Made by a program: the position numbers and the translations under genes. Under the pieces are notes generated by a model. That model ran no database searches. It saw only the letters and a program-made list of their open reading frames with translations, and was not told the origin of the DNA. Source: Trichaptum fuscoviolaceum (Eukaryota; Basidiomycota; Agaricomycetes; Hymenochaetales; Trichaptaceae). Taken from it: 64,000 nt of DNA. The stretch covers positions 5,853,671 to 5,917,670 of the forward strand of contig CAJSYZ010000002.1 in NCBI GenBank assembly GCA_910574455.1. The letters run 5' to 3'. Below are positions 11,738 to 21,545 of the stretch, piece after piece (position 1 is the stretch's first letter; every line of letters starts with the position of its first letter).

Positions 11738-12762
11738 ATGTCGGAGAATACACCATTTACAGGTCATCAGACAATTGATGAAGACACACTAAAGAGTGCC
11801 TCGCAGATTATGGTCTTCGACAGTCAAGGAAACAAGCACCCTTTCGGCGAGATATTCGCTTCCTCGAAAACGATCGTCGTCTTCATTCGTAAGTGCATCC
11901 ACACCTTTCGTGTTAGATGGCATTCAAGTTGTGTTTCCTAGGTCATTTCTTCTGCGGAGTATTATCTACTTATTTGAATTATTGGTTGAGGCATGCTCAT
12001 GCAAGCCGCATTCTCTGTGTCGAATCCTTAACAGATGTGTCAAGTATGCTGTCTGTTGACTCTGAACGCGTATGTCATCGAATTACTGGTCTATAGGCAT
12101 ATGTCTCGCAGTTAGCAGCCGTGCCAGAGCAGGCGTTCACCGACGCAAACGTAAAAATCGCAATAATCGGGTGCGGCGACTGGGAGCTCATCGATACCTA
12201 CAAAAGTATGTGCACCATCGATACTTACGCTCTACGTATCAGTCATAACAAGCTCTGTGTGTGTTAGAGAATGCCCTTTTCAATGGAGACATTTATGCCG
12301 AGCCAACTCGTGAATTGTACCACAAACTCGGAATGACAACTGAGACACTCGCTGGTACGCCGAAGGGCGAGCAGAAGCGCAGCTATGTCACGAGTGTCCT
12401 TGGAAATGTGTTGAAAAGCATATGGGTGAGTCGTCATTCCTGATTTTTGCATCCAGCTGCTGAGAAACTCGGTTCCTATACAGAAGGGTCCTCTGCTCAA
12501 TCCGCACCATATGGGCAAGCAGGGAAATCTCTCACAACTAGGGGGTGACTTCGTCCTCGGGCCCGGTATGATTCTGACAGTTCTTTCAGTTGTAAGAACT
12601 CTGATTGTTGTTGCATAGGAAATACGTGCAGTTTCGCGTATCTTATGAAACATACACAAGATCGTATGTCAAACATGATCAGTTTAGAGAGACTAATGCT
12701 AATTCTTTTGGTCAGACATTGAGGTCTCCGACTTGTTGCAGGCGGCTGGCGTCAGGCAATAA
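11738..12762 (+). CDS. AhpC/TSA-type thiol protein, PRXL2C (AAED1) family
   Basis: I resolve eight exons: 11738-11888, 11942-11958, 12035-12043, 12097-12205, 12268-12425, 12484-12565, 12619-12663 and 12716-12762. The product starts MSENTPFTGHQTIDEDTLKS. The active-site region reads FIRHFFCGMCQAYVSQLA, a CxxC thiol motif, followed by IAIIGCGDWELIDTYKK and the NALFNGDIYAEPTRELYHKL stretch, with LGPGNTCSFAYLMKHTQDHI near the end and a stop after AAGVRQ. This is the fungal counterpart of the PRXL2C/AAED1 thioredoxin-fold peroxiredoxin-like group, predicted to act in cytosolic redox reactions. The second cysteine of CxxC lies in a 9-nt micro-exon, so correct splicing decides whether the redox pair exists. 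Confidence 0.85.
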
Positions 12763-13106
12763 GAAACGGCTCAATAATGTCACTCTAATTATTAGTTGAG
12801 TGTAGATCTGTCGTCACTATCAACAGTTTGTAACTTTTGTATCAATCGAGAGGAATTGTCAGATAAGTTATGTGTTTAAATTAGTCCACGACATACAGGG
12901 AAAGATGGATAAGTATACATAGATACAAGTGACACATTCAGAACGGCTATGCGACCACCTTGAGGCTCCTTGGGCAATGTCAATTCGTACCCTAGCTTTC
13001 AATTGGAGGTCGATGAAGGGATTTCCTTCTTGTCCTGTGCGCAGTAAGCTGCGTCTCAGTTGTTAAAAATTGTGTATGGCCTATATGCGTTACGTCGTGG
13101 TCGGCT
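12763..13106. other. 3' intergenic region between convergent genes
   Basis: These 344 bp lie between the convergent PRXL2C-like and ATG101 genes. They contain both 3' untranslated regions and nothing else I recognise. Confidence 0.4.
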
Positions 13107-13917
13107 TCATCCCTGCTCGACGCCTGCGACCTTCACGTGGATCTTGAATGGGAATGGCGAGATGCCCGTAGAGTTTGTTATGAGAGGCACGGCTGCACGT
13201 CCTCGTTCTGAGGCCGTATGAGTCAGTATGGTCTTAAGTGTCTTCGTGAGTGTCGATGAAAGGTTTGCATTGAAGGTTTGCCGATCTGTTTCGGATCTGG
13301 GTTGCTTGACTTCGGCGTTTATGATCCTATGTCACATACGTCAATGTGAGAAGGCGTAGTTATCAGATTGGCTGCAGACCATTTCTCCCAGGGAATCTCT
13401 TCCTATTGATCGGTATAGAGTTAGATATACGCCGTATCGTCGTCCCGGAAGAGAGCTCACCTCGCCCATTGAGAACCACGTCCTCTTCTGTCTCTTCTCA
13501 GCGAAGATTACGGTGATCTACACAGGTCGTAGTTTAGCTGCCGTAGAGAATGCGAGAATGGGTGTTGCGTACCTGCCCGCGCTTGTTTGCGCCATTCTCA
13601 ACGGCCTTCCAGAACGCATCCACCTTCTCGTCAATCAGCATCTCTGTCTGTGCATCTTTCACGCCTGGCTGATACTGGATGAGCTTAAGGTGCAGACTTA
13701 TAGCTTTCAAAGATTACCATCGTGACATCGAGCACTTCCAGCGTCTGAGGCTTTACCGTACCGAACAGCCTATGGAAGAGGATGGAGTGTAAGACTGCTT
13801 TCAGCACATCTTTCGTCGTGAGCCTGTCGAGGACCTTTGGAGTTTGTAAGAGAAAACCAAGCTAGTGATAATGATATTCCCCACCAGGTCGATAGTTACA
13901 GTTGGGTAGGTCTCCAT
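13107..13917 (-). CDS. ATG101: Autophagy-related protein ATG101
   Basis: Six exons on the minus strand: 13885-13917, 13718-13834, 13573-13668, 13461-13517, 13380-13402 and 13107-13326. The protein begins METYPTVTIDL and continues KAVLHSILFHRLFGTVKPQT with LEVLDVTM, the hallmark N-terminal HORMA-domain block of ATG101. Next come DEKVDAFWKAVENGANKRGQ, VIFAEKRQKRTWFSMGE and EIPWEKWIINAEV, then a C-terminal domain ending FPFKIHVKVAGVEQG. The 'W-x-x-W/PWExW' block is the family's WF-finger neighbourhood. ATG101 partners ATG13 in the Atg1/ULK initiation complex in fungi and animals that lack Atg29/Atg31. Length (about 185 aa) is slightly below the usual 200-220 aa. It is head-to-head with CCT3, 210 bp away. 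Confidence 0.92.
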
Positions 13918-14127
13918 CTCGCAAATAGTTGCCTGCTCGTCGTTGGTGTTGAACAGAGCAAGGCAGGACAAGCGCCTTGATGGACTCAGCTAACCCTAAT
14001 TCCTGGTTTCGCGAAAACGCGCGTTTCGTGAAGTTTCCAAATCGTCGCGCCCTGTGTCGCGCCTCTTGCTACTCACCATTATATACCTTTCCTAACTTCA
14101 TTTGCACGACCCGGACGCTAAGAAACG
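13918..14127. promoter_or_regulatory. Bidirectional ATG101-CCT3 promoter
   Basis: Only 210 bp separate the start codons of ATG101 (minus) and CCT3 (plus). The interval contains heat-shock-element-like repeats (14008-14037) embedded in an ACGCG-rich stretch at about 14015-14023, which resembles an MCB-type cell-cycle box. Shared control of a chaperonin subunit and an autophagy initiator is inferred. Confidence 0.6.
14008..14037. promoter_or_regulatory. Heat-shock element cluster
   Basis: A perfect three-unit element TTC-GT-GAA-GT-TTC spans 14025-14037. A further TTC-GC-GAA pair lies at 14008-14015. This alternating nTTCnnGAAn pattern is the binding site of trimeric Hsf1. It sits about 90 bp upstream of the CCT3 start and 108 bp upstream of the ATG101 start. 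Confidence 0.65.
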
Positions 14128-16148
14128 ATGGCAGGACAAGGGCAAATGCCCGTGTTTGTTATGAGTGAGCGAAGGAAAAGTCTGACCTCAAGGGTGACCA
14201 TGCTGACTAGGGCATTCTAGACACTGCGCCAGAACGACAGTCTGGTCGAAAAGCCCAAATCTCAAACATTACTGCAGCGAAGGTCCGGTGGTTGTGAACG
14301 CATAATTACTGTCTATATACTTACTTCTAGATTTGTAGACTGTTGCAGATGTCATTCGGACATGTTTGGGTCCAAAAGCTATGCTCAAAATGATCCTTGA
14401 CCCTATGGGCGGCATATTGTAAGTATGCATCTTTACTAGAGATTGAACTGTATTGATCAAATTTCATCCAGATTAACGAATGATGGAAACGCCATTCTTC
14501 GAGAAATCGAAGTCGCACATCCCGCTGCAAAGAACATGATTGAGTTGAGCCGGACGCAAGACGAGGAGTGTGGAGATGGAACGACAAGTGTCATTATTTT
14601 GGGTGTGTTTGAATTTGCCTCGGGTTCAGGTGTCAGCTAACGTTGCTTTAGCTGGTGAGATCCTTGCGCAATCTCTACCCCAGCTGGAACGTAGCATACA
14701 TCCCGTGGTCATCATCTCTGCCTTCAACAAAGCTCTGAAAGAGGCTCTGGACGTCATTCAGCGTATTTCGATCCCTATCGACACCTCGAGTGACGAGGAT
14801 ATGCTCTCACTCATCAAAACCTCCATTGGCACAAAATTCGTCGTGCGCTGGTCCGATCTGATGTGCAAGCTCGCTCTGCAGGCCGTGCGCACAGTCGCGC
14901 AGGATGACGCCGGGGTAAAGACCGTCGACATCAAGCGCTATGCGCGCGTTGAAAAGGTGCCAGGTGGTGAGATCGAGGAGTCGAAGGTTCTGAGTGGTGT
15001 CATGCTCAATAAGGACGTGACGCACCCGAAGATGCGGAGGCGGATCGAGAAGCCGCGTATTATCTTGCTCGACTGCCCGCTGGAGTACAAGAAAGGGGAG
15101 AGTCAGACGAACATCGAGATCTCGAAGGAGACCGATTGGAATCGCGTGCTGGAGATTGAGGAAGAGCAGGTGAAGTTCATGTGCGAAAAAATCATCGAGT
15201 TCAAGCCCGACCTCGTATTCACAGAAAAGGGCGTTTCAGGTGCGCAAATTTCAACTCCTTCGTATCTTGTTAATATCTGACAGTATATATGCATAGATCT
15301 TGCTCAACACTACCTCCTGAAAGCCAACATTACCGCTCTCCGCCGTGTCCGTAAATCAGATAACAACCGAATTGCTCGCGCCGTTGGCGCAACCATCGTC
15401 AATCGTGTCGAGGATCTCCGGGAGTCAGATGTGGGCACCCAATGCGGGCTATTCCACATCGAGAAGATCGGCGACGAGTACTTCACGTTCCTCACGGAAT
15501 GCACATCCCCGAAGGCGTGCACAATTCTTCTGCGCGGGCCGTCGAAAGATATCCTGAACGAGGTTGATCGCAACCTCGCGGACGCGATGGCTGTTGCGCG
15601 TAATGTGGTGTTCAACCCTCGTCTTGCACCGGGTGGGGGAGCAACGGAGATGGCTATTAGCGTCGCTTTGCACACGAAAGCACGGACGATCACTGGTGTA
15701 GAGGGCTGGCCATTCCGTGCGGTTGCAGACGCGATGGAAGTCATCCCCCGCACGCTCGTTCAGAACGCAGGTGGAAATGCAATTCGTGTGCTGACGGAGC
15801 TTAGGGTAAGTGCCATACCATCTGCTAGATCAACCAGGACTGTCTAACGCCTTGATCTTAGGCTAAACACGCGAATGGTGAACACTCGTGGGGTATTAAT
15901 GGAGATACGGGCAAGATCGTGGACATGAAGTCGTACGGTCTCTACGAATCTGCGAGCGTGAAGGTAGATTACTCTAGTCACCGGCTACCTTGACCCACAC
16001 TCATACCGCTTATCACTAGATTCAAATCTTGAAAACAGCCATTGAAGCTGCGCGCATGCTTCTGCGCGTCGATGACATCGTGCAGGCAGTGCGGAAGGAG
16101 CGGCAGCAGCAGGAGCAGGGACCACCGCCAGAGGAGCTCGAGGGTTGA
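14128..16148 (+). CDS. CCT3: T-complex protein 1 subunit gamma (CCT3)
   Basis: Eight exons: 14128-14164, 14221-14282, 14339-14418, 14472-14602, 14652-15239, 15297-15805, 15862-15963 and 16020-16148. The protein starts [20 protein letters not shown]. It carries the group II chaperonin signatures [20 protein letters not shown] near the N-terminus, LTNDGNAIL, and the ATP-binding GDGTTSV. Gamma-specific blocks follow, such as [37 protein letters not shown] and [11 protein letters not shown]. The C-terminus ([14 protein letters not shown]) is short and acidic. Length (about 545 aa) fits the family. CCT3 is one of eight paralogous subunits of the cytosolic TRiC ring that folds actin and tubulin. 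No lesion is seen. Its promoter holds a heat-shock element. Confidence 0.95.
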
Positions 16149-16375
16149 TTCTACCATGATTAACATAAAAATCTGTAATAGGCATATATATCTCTGCGCA
16201 ACTTTAGATCGAACTGCATTCTGAAGCTGCTCACATTCGAATGACTTTCAATCAAATATGGTTTGTATATAACTAAGGCCTTGTGACCGTGCGAAGGGAC
16301 TGAAAGACGCGTTTCTTGTGGCAACTTTTTGGAATTAGAAAGTCTACTTGTCCTCCGCCCTCATCATCGTCAACC

Positions 16376-19300
16376 ATGGAGGTAATTATTGAGATTTTAC
16401 GCGTCTAATACCTTGTTGATCGTACTGCTTAGAACCTGACTACCCCTCAGCCGATGGAGGAAGACGTTCTGAGTGACGTTATACCGAGCAACATTGTGTC
16501 GCGTCAGGTTCGTGCTCGAATTATGTTTTGTAGGACGTCGGAAACTAATAACATAATGTCAGCCGAGTGAGGGTGTGGATGTGGAAAGCGAAACCGCTGA
16601 CGATGCTATGGAAGTTGACGGAGACGACGGCGTTAGAGACGATGTTGAGCCCGTAAGTCATGCACTGTGCTTATGCTTGCACGAAAGAGCTCCCTCAACG
16701 CGCTTTGTTCAGGAGGATGGGACAGAATCCCCGACACAATCTCCCAGATCACCTAACCGGAAACGAACAAAATGGAAGGAAGCGGAGGGGCATTTGGCGC
16801 AAAAGAAGCAGGAAATGGACAAAGCGAAGGTGTGTTTCCTTCCTGTGGTATACGCGTGTCGGACTAATGAGACGTTGAACTAGATGCAAGACGCCATTAA
16901 GCGGTATTCTTATCTCCTTGGTCAGACTGACCTGTTTAAACACTTCGTGGATATGAAGGTACGTGGTGCATCCACTCTATGAGACCTAACTTCCGTCTAA
17001 TTCCTGAGCAGCGCGCGCGAGACCCGGAGTACGCCGCCATGCTTGACGCACAACCAAAGCCGAAGGGGCGAGGCCGGAAGAAGGCCGTGTAAGCTTATAC
17101 TCTTCATTCTTTCTATGCTATGCTGATAGGAGGCTCCGCAGTGATAACAGTGCACGTCACCGCAAGTCCGAAAAAGAGGAGGATGAGGAGCTACTTCAGA
17201 ACGGCGAGCGTGCAGTGGAAGGGGATGACCAGCCATTTGTGTTTGAGGAATCACCTAGTTGTAAGTCGGTAGTATTTACACCTTCCGAGTCGCAGCTTCT
17301 CACTATTTCAAGTCATCAAAGGAACGATGCGCTCCTACCAGGTTCAGGGTCTGAACTGGATGGTTTCGTTGCACCATAATGGACTAAACGGTATCCTTGC
17401 GGACGAAATGGGTCTCGGAAAGACACTGCAGACTATCTCTTTCATATCATACCTCAAGCACTATCGCGACATCAGCGGTCCGCATCTAGTCGTCGTACCA
17501 AAATCAACCCTGCAGAACTGGGCTCGTGAATTCGAGAGATGGACACCTGACGTCAACGTCGCCCTCGTCTCTGGTTCAAAGGAAGAACGGCAAGAAATCA
17601 TACAAAACAGACTCATTCCCGGTGATTTCGAAGTTTGTATTACCAGCTATGAAATTTGCCTGATAGAGAAGTCCGCGCTGAAGAAATTCAGTTTCGCATA
17701 CATCGTAATTGACGAGGCGCATCGTATCAAGAATGTGGACTCTATTCTGAGCCAGATCGTCCGAAGCTTCCAGAGCCGTGGGCGCTTACTCATCACAGGG
17801 ACGCCACTGCAAAACAACTTGAAGGAACTGTTTGCGTTACTCAACTTCATTTGTCCTGAAATTTTCTCCGATTACAGCGACCTCGACAGCTTCTTGCACA
17901 AGGACGATATAGATGCCAGTGACGATGATGAGAAGAACAAGAAAGTGGTTGAAGCCCTACACAAGATTCTTCGCCCCTTCCTACTACGTCGTGTAAAATC
18001 TGACGTAGAGAAGAACCTCCTTCCCAGTACGCGTGATTTATTCTAAATAGTCCTTGGCTGATGAACTCCTTTTCAGAGAAGGAAATCAACATCTACGTCG
18101 GTTTATCTGAGATGCAGAGGAAATGGTACAAGTCAGTGTTGGCAAAGGATGTTGACGCCGTAAACGGTGGGGTTTCGTCAGATAATATGATCAAGCTCTC
18201 TCTCACTGATGTCCAGGGCTGACGGGAAAAAAGGAAGGGAAAACGCGTCTCATGAACATGGTCATGCAGGTAAGACTTTTCAATGTGTCCGAACGATAGT
18301 CACTAATTCTGTGTTGGATAGCTTCGTAAAGGTATGTTTCGCACTGAAGTGACCACATTTAATGTTCTCTCTGATGATATATAAAAGTATGTTGCCATCC
18401 TTATCTTTTCGACGGAGCGGAACCTGGTCCACCATATACGACAGATGAACACCTTGTTCAAAACGCCGGCAAGATGGTCATACTCGACAAACTACTCAGA
18501 TCAATGAAGGAGAAAGGATCGCGTGTGCTTATTTTCTCACAAATGAGTCGAGTCCTCGATATTCTTGAAGACTATTGTATGTTTCGAGGCTATAGTACGT
18601 GTCACTCCTTCTTTTGTTACAATGACGTGAAGTTCAATCACAAAACATCTTTTTGAACAGAATATTGTCGTATCGACGGTGGCACAGCTCATGAAGATCG
18701 AATTGCGTCCATTGACGAGTACAACAAGCCAGGGAGCGAGAAATTTATTTTCTTGCTTACTACCCGTGCAGGAGGCTTAGGAATCAACCTGACCTCGGCC
18801 GATGTTGTGGTCTTGTACGACAGTGATTGGTTTGTCTATTCTCGCCGACCTTTATCTGCAACCATGCTAAACACATTGCCGTCAGGAACCCTCAAGCAGA
18901 CTTGCAAGCCATGGACCGAGCCCACCGAATAGGCCAGACAAAGCAGGTCTATGTTTTCCGGTTCATCACGGAGAACAGCGTAGAGGAACGGATGCTGGAA
19001 CGCGCTGCTCAGAAGCTGAGGCTGGATCAACTCGTCATTCAGCAAGGCCGAACACAATTAAATAAAGGTGAGCAAATAAAATTATCAGATGTGAACTTGA
19101 GCTGAGGTTATATCATCAGCTGCAAATAAGGAGGAACTTTTAGAGATGATAACTCACGGTGCTGAAAAAATCATTAACTCAACTGACGAGTAAAGAATTA
19201 AATCACCTACATAAAATGTGTCTAATAAGGACTTCTACTTTATCTAGGCTTCTGATCGATGGTGACATTGACGAAATCATTCAGCATGGGGAAGAGCGTA

Positions 19301-20726
19301 CGGCAGAACTTAACCAGAAATACGAAACACTTAACTTTGACGACCTCAATAACTTCAAATCGGATTCAATGTTACAGTTTGAGGGCGAGGACTACCGAGC
19401 AGTAAGCACTTTCAAAGATGTCTCTAAATCGACTGGTGTAGATGCTAACGAAGCCTTCAGAAACAAAACTTGAATCTCAGCCTTTCATTGCTATCAAAGC
19501 GTGAACGAAAGTCAAACTACTCAGTGGACGGCTATTTCAAGGAAACAATGCGCGTTGGTCCCGCGAAGACCGAGAAGGCCCCACGTGTCCCTCGGGCACC
19601 GAAGCAGATAAACATGTATGTCCTTTGCTACCTTGAGTTGCGGTTAATCTCAACATTGAGTTGCAGGCAAGAGTTCCAATTCTTCCCTGAACAGTTACAA
19701 GTTCTGCAAGAGCGCGAGTACAATGCGTATAGGGTATGGTCTATCTAATTCCTGCGTATAGCAACTTCTGACTTCATTGCCTTATATAGAAAGAACATGG
19801 GATTCCTGCCACCATCCGTGAAGTACAAGGCTCAAATGCAACACCTGAAGAACTGGAAGCGGAGCGCCTCGCAGAACAGAAGCTCATAGATGAGGCTGAA
19901 CCGTTGACGGAGGAGGAGCAGGCTGAGAAGGAACAACTCATCAGCGAAGGCTTCGAGAATTGGAGTAAACGAGACTTCCAGCAATTTGTGAAAGCATTGG
20001 AAAGCCACGGATGGTGAGCAAGATACTCCTCAAATCCAAACGATTTCTCACGTCCTATTACTCTTTAGGACCGAAGACTTTGAGTTACTAGCGAGCGAGA
20101 TTGGCGATAAGACGCAGGCTGACGTTGCTGAATACTATCATGTCTTCAAGGAAAAGTGGCAAACGTTATCAGGCAAGTCCACAGCAGCTGAGCAACGAAA
20201 CGTTTCTCATATTGTCACTTCTTCAGAATACGACCGCATTGCTGCTCGAATAGCGGAAGGCGAAGCTAAGCGTCACAAGCAGAATGCACTAGAACGAATG
20301 CTAGCGAAGAAGATCGCAGCTGTATCATATCCTATGCAGGAGCTCGAACTCAATTATCCGACTACGAAGGGCAAAATATACAGTGAAGAGGAGGATCGTT
20401 ATCTTCTCTGCCGCTTACATCACTATGGCCTGAAGGCGGACGACGTGTATGAACGTATCAAGAAAGATATCACCGAATTTCCAGTGTTTCGCTTCGATTG
20501 GTTCTTCAAGAGCAGGACTCCCCAGGAGCTACAGCGCCGGTGTAACACTCTACTTGGCTTGATTGAGAAGGAGGCTGAGCAGGAGCAGGAGGAAGTGAAG
20601 ATGAAGGGCTCCCGTGGCAAAAAAAGGGCAGCCGACGATAGTGGAAAGGCCGAAAAACCTGGTAAAGCGTCTCGTTCAAACTCACCTCCCCTTACCAAAG
20701 TGCCTTTGAAGAAGAATCGAGCATGA
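16376..20726 (+). CDS. ISW2: ISWI-family chromatin-remodelling ATPase
   Basis: I resolve 21 exons. Exon 1 (16376-16381) codes only Met-Glu. An acidic N-terminus leads to [20 protein letters not shown]. The SNF2 motor shows [15 protein letters not shown] (motif I), [10 protein letters not shown] (DEAH), [11 protein letters not shown], and the helicase C lobe with [26 protein letters not shown] and [17 protein letters not shown]. The C-terminal HAND-SANT-SLIDE module is present: the SANT helix includes [16 protein letters not shown], and SLIDE includes [18 protein letters not shown]. It ends in a Lys-rich tail at 20726. ISWI enzymes slide and space nucleosomes. An apparent stop at 18220 lies at a splice junction (exon from 18217). 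Exon 11 (18322-18331) is 10 nt, and the intron after 20172 has a GC donor. Whether it is ISW1 or ISW2/SMARCA5-like is not decided by eye. Confidence 0.92.
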
Positions 20727-21545
20727 ACAGGTGGCAGGTTGTTTTCATTTCGATGGCTTGTTTTCTTCGCATAACTTTACTTATAGATTGCTATTGTTTA
20801 CCGTACCTTGCTATACATACTAGCTGTAAAAATAAGAGTTATTATATCAATAAGAACTTAGAAAATCGAACCAGTTTTTTTCGTGAGAATTTATTGGTCT
20901 ACCTTCAAGTTTCGGCAATTTGCGAATGTTGGGGTTAGTCCTCATCAGGGAAACTACTTTCTGCTGAAAGTGACTTAAGCGTTACTTAAACGTCCTGAGT
21001 GACTTGAAGTCTGAATAAGGCAAACCGCACTTATTCATGCATGTCCTCCCATTATTCAGGACCAGTTGGCTGAAATAAGGGCGAGTTGGCTGAATCAGTG
21101 CTCTAAGTGTTTCAGGCAATCTGTACCCCAGTGCTCCAGTGCTTCAGTGCTTCATCCTTTAATTACAGCAGGAGACAAGTGTTGTAAGACAAACTGCAGT
21201 GCTCAAGAGTTCAAGTGCATAAGAACGATCCAAGTATTTCATTGCATCAGAAGTAATATAAGACAACGGTAAGTAGCTATCAGTGCCTCAGCGTTCAAGT
21301 ACATCAGTCATTTACACAAGACTAAGCATAGCAGTCACTATCATGGAACCCGCCACGACACGATTCTGAACCACTGCCACGGGCAGTGGCAGGCCCATTT
21401 CGCTACCGTGCCTTCAATTCTGCATGTTCTTTGGCGTGCCAGTAGAAACGAAGGCTGCTCTGCGAGTCGATGGTAATAAGTTATTGAGCGCACGGACAGA
21501 GACGAAACAAAGAGGCTCACCAGTGAACGATTTGCCCTTAGAAGT
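20727..21545. other. Intergenic, low-complexity DNA
   Basis: This lies between two convergent genes. Around 21060-21300 it contains imperfect repeats of 'cagtgcttcagtgc'-like and 'ttggctgaa' words. At 21373-21393 is a near-perfect palindrome, CCACTGCC-ACGG-GCAGTGG, followed by CAGG. It resembles the motif at the left edge of the window and may be a transposon terminus. No gene is supported. Confidence 0.35.

Noticed and set aside
18217..18225. Apparent stop codon in the ISWI gene
   Set aside because: The TGA arises only when reading through the exon 10 acceptor in the wrong frame; splicing after 18216 gives GLTGKKEGK in frame.
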